A stretch of 64,000 nt of DNA, taken from assembly GCA_964036155.1 (NCBI GenBank), contig OZ038422.1, positions 6,161,201 through 6,225,200 of the forward strand. The letters run 5' to 3'. The position numbers and the translations under genes were made by a program. Positions 63,175 through 64,000 of this stretch are shown in pieces (the first letter of the stretch is position 1; every line of letters starts with the position of its first letter). The DNA is from Diploscapter coronatus (lineage: Eukaryota; Nematoda; Chromadorea; Rhabditida; Rhabditidae). Under the pieces are notes generated by a model. It ran no database searches. It was not told where the DNA came from and worked only from the letters and a program-made list of their open reading frames with translations.

Positions 63175-63366
63175 ATGTTTATGCAGAAGATACACTCGGA
63201 TAAAAGTGAAAGAGGTTTGCAGCCAGTTGATTTTCCTTTTTTCGAATCGAATTTTTATGCTAACTATCCGACCGAGTGGCTGTCCGATAGTCTGCAGCCT
63301 GCCGACGCTTATCTCGGAAATTCAGCCTGCGACGATCTGAGGGAAAATGAGAATAAAAAGGAGTGA
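63175..63366 (+). CDS. Hypothetical small protein (63 aa)
   Basis: A single-exon frame from ATG 63175 to TGA 63366, in DNA that is GC-richer than its flanks. The composition looks genic (for example DSLQPADAYLGNSACDDL), with an acidic/basic tail ENENKKE. There is no signal peptide, domain or clear splice site, and the family is not recognised. It could be a real micro-gene, an exon of a gene whose other parts I could not find, or part of the 5' region of the secreted-protein gene starting at 63604. Confidence 0.35.
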   Translation: MFMQKIHSDKSERGLQPVDFPFFESNFYANYPTEWLSDSLQPADAYLGNSACDDLRENENKKE

Positions 63367-63603
63367 CCAGAGAAAGGCTGGCGGCAGCTGGATGGAAAAG
63401 GAAAGAGGACCGGCAGAAGCCTCGGACAGATTTGCCTCGCCTTTCAAAATAACATTTTTCATCTTCACTCAACTGCCAGCCGAAGAATCTGCACGCCTCA
63501 TTTATTTCAAATTCGAATATTGATTCATCGCTTAAAATACATTATTGCATTTTCGAGCTCGCAACATCTTCCTAGAAATAAATGTCGGAATTTTAAATTT
63601 CAG

Positions 63604-63957
63604 ATGCTTCGTAGACCTCTACTTGTATTATTACTGATAGTTGCATCAGTTGGAGGTAGAATAGTTTTTCGAACAAACCGTATTCAATTAAATAAATAAA
63701 AACTTTCAGCAAGAAGAATCGACGGCGAAGTGCTGAAATTAATGGAGTATGAAGAAAATGAGCCAAATAACGATGAAGGTTACATTCGGAAGCTGGAAGA
63801 ACTCCTTGAACTACCATCAGTATTTTAGAAATACGTCTCTGTTCATTTAAAAATTTGAACTTTTCAGAACGAAACCAATCAGAAGAGATTAGAAGAATTC
63901 ATTTTCCCAAGTTCAACTACCGAAATTCCCAAATCTTCATTTCCAAGTTTTTCAGAA
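63604..63957 (+). CDS. Secreted-protein gene, 3' end beyond the window
   Basis: The ATG at 63604 directly follows a TTTCAG acceptor, so the transcript is probably trans-spliced. Exons 63604-63655, 63710-63819 and 63868-63957 join in phase, and a GTAAGA donor at 63958 shows the gene continues past the edge. Residues 2-18 (LRRPLLVLLLIVASVGG) form a signal peptide. The mature part is charged and Glu/Asn-rich (VLKLMEYEENEPNNDE), with a Ser/Thr/Pro-containing stretch (FPSSTTEIPKSSFPSFSE). No cysteines or domain are seen yet. The product is likely exported, but its function is unknown. Reading through the donor at 63820 would end the protein after two more codons. Confidence 0.6.
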
Positions 63958-64000
63958 GTAAGATAATTCATGGAATATTTCTAAAAAAAAAACGAATTAT

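Overview
The window looks like nuclear DNA of a free-living rhabditid-type nematode. Introns are mostly 41-75 bp with TTTCAG-like 3' splice sites, codon phases match across almost every junction, coding exons sit in AT-rich DNA, and several genes have a splice acceptor just before the ATG, as expected for trans-splicing. The protein set is animal (PAX6, MBOAT7, SLC17, RTN4IP1, SMAP ArfGAP, C2CD5). I built the gene models by hand from splice sites, reading phase and remembered family features. No search was run, and protein identities rest on motif recognition.

Region by region. 0.2-5.2 kb (+): a 12-exon gene for an LEA-like, Ala/Lys/Glu-rich protein followed by glycine-zipper repeats. 7.3-32.9 kb (-): one very large vab-3/Pax-6 gene with 15 coding exons encoding a complete paired domain and homeodomain. 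It has a candidate internal first exon (13.8-13.9 kb) that would yield a paired-less, mab-18-like isoform, a nested small ORF at 12.6-13.0 kb and a 44-copy 8-bp satellite in its first coding intron. 32.9-43.6 kb: a long gene-poor stretch upstream of vab-3 with a miRNA-like hairpin at 36.7 kb and a GC-box-rich island at 40.2-41.1 kb.

43.6-63 kb is gene-dense: an SLC17 anion transporter (-) carrying two MITE-like elements in its introns, an orphan two-exon membrane-protein fragment (-), an F-box gene (+), a tiny secreted Cys-rich peptide (-), mboa-7/MBOAT7 (-) head to head with an RTN4IP1 reductase (+), a 52-residue small gene (+), a SMAP-type ArfGAP (+) and a C2CD5-type C2 protein (+) starting 223 bp after it, possibly as an operon. 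The right edge holds a small ORF and the start of a secreted-protein gene that runs out of the window.

Functionally this is not one pathway. vab-3 is a head/sensory patterning regulator; mboa-7, the ArfGAP and the C2 protein all act in membrane lipid and vesicle trafficking; RTN4IP1 is mitochondrial. From memory, vab-3 and mboa-7 are also close neighbours on the C. elegans X chromosome, so this piece probably preserves old linkage.
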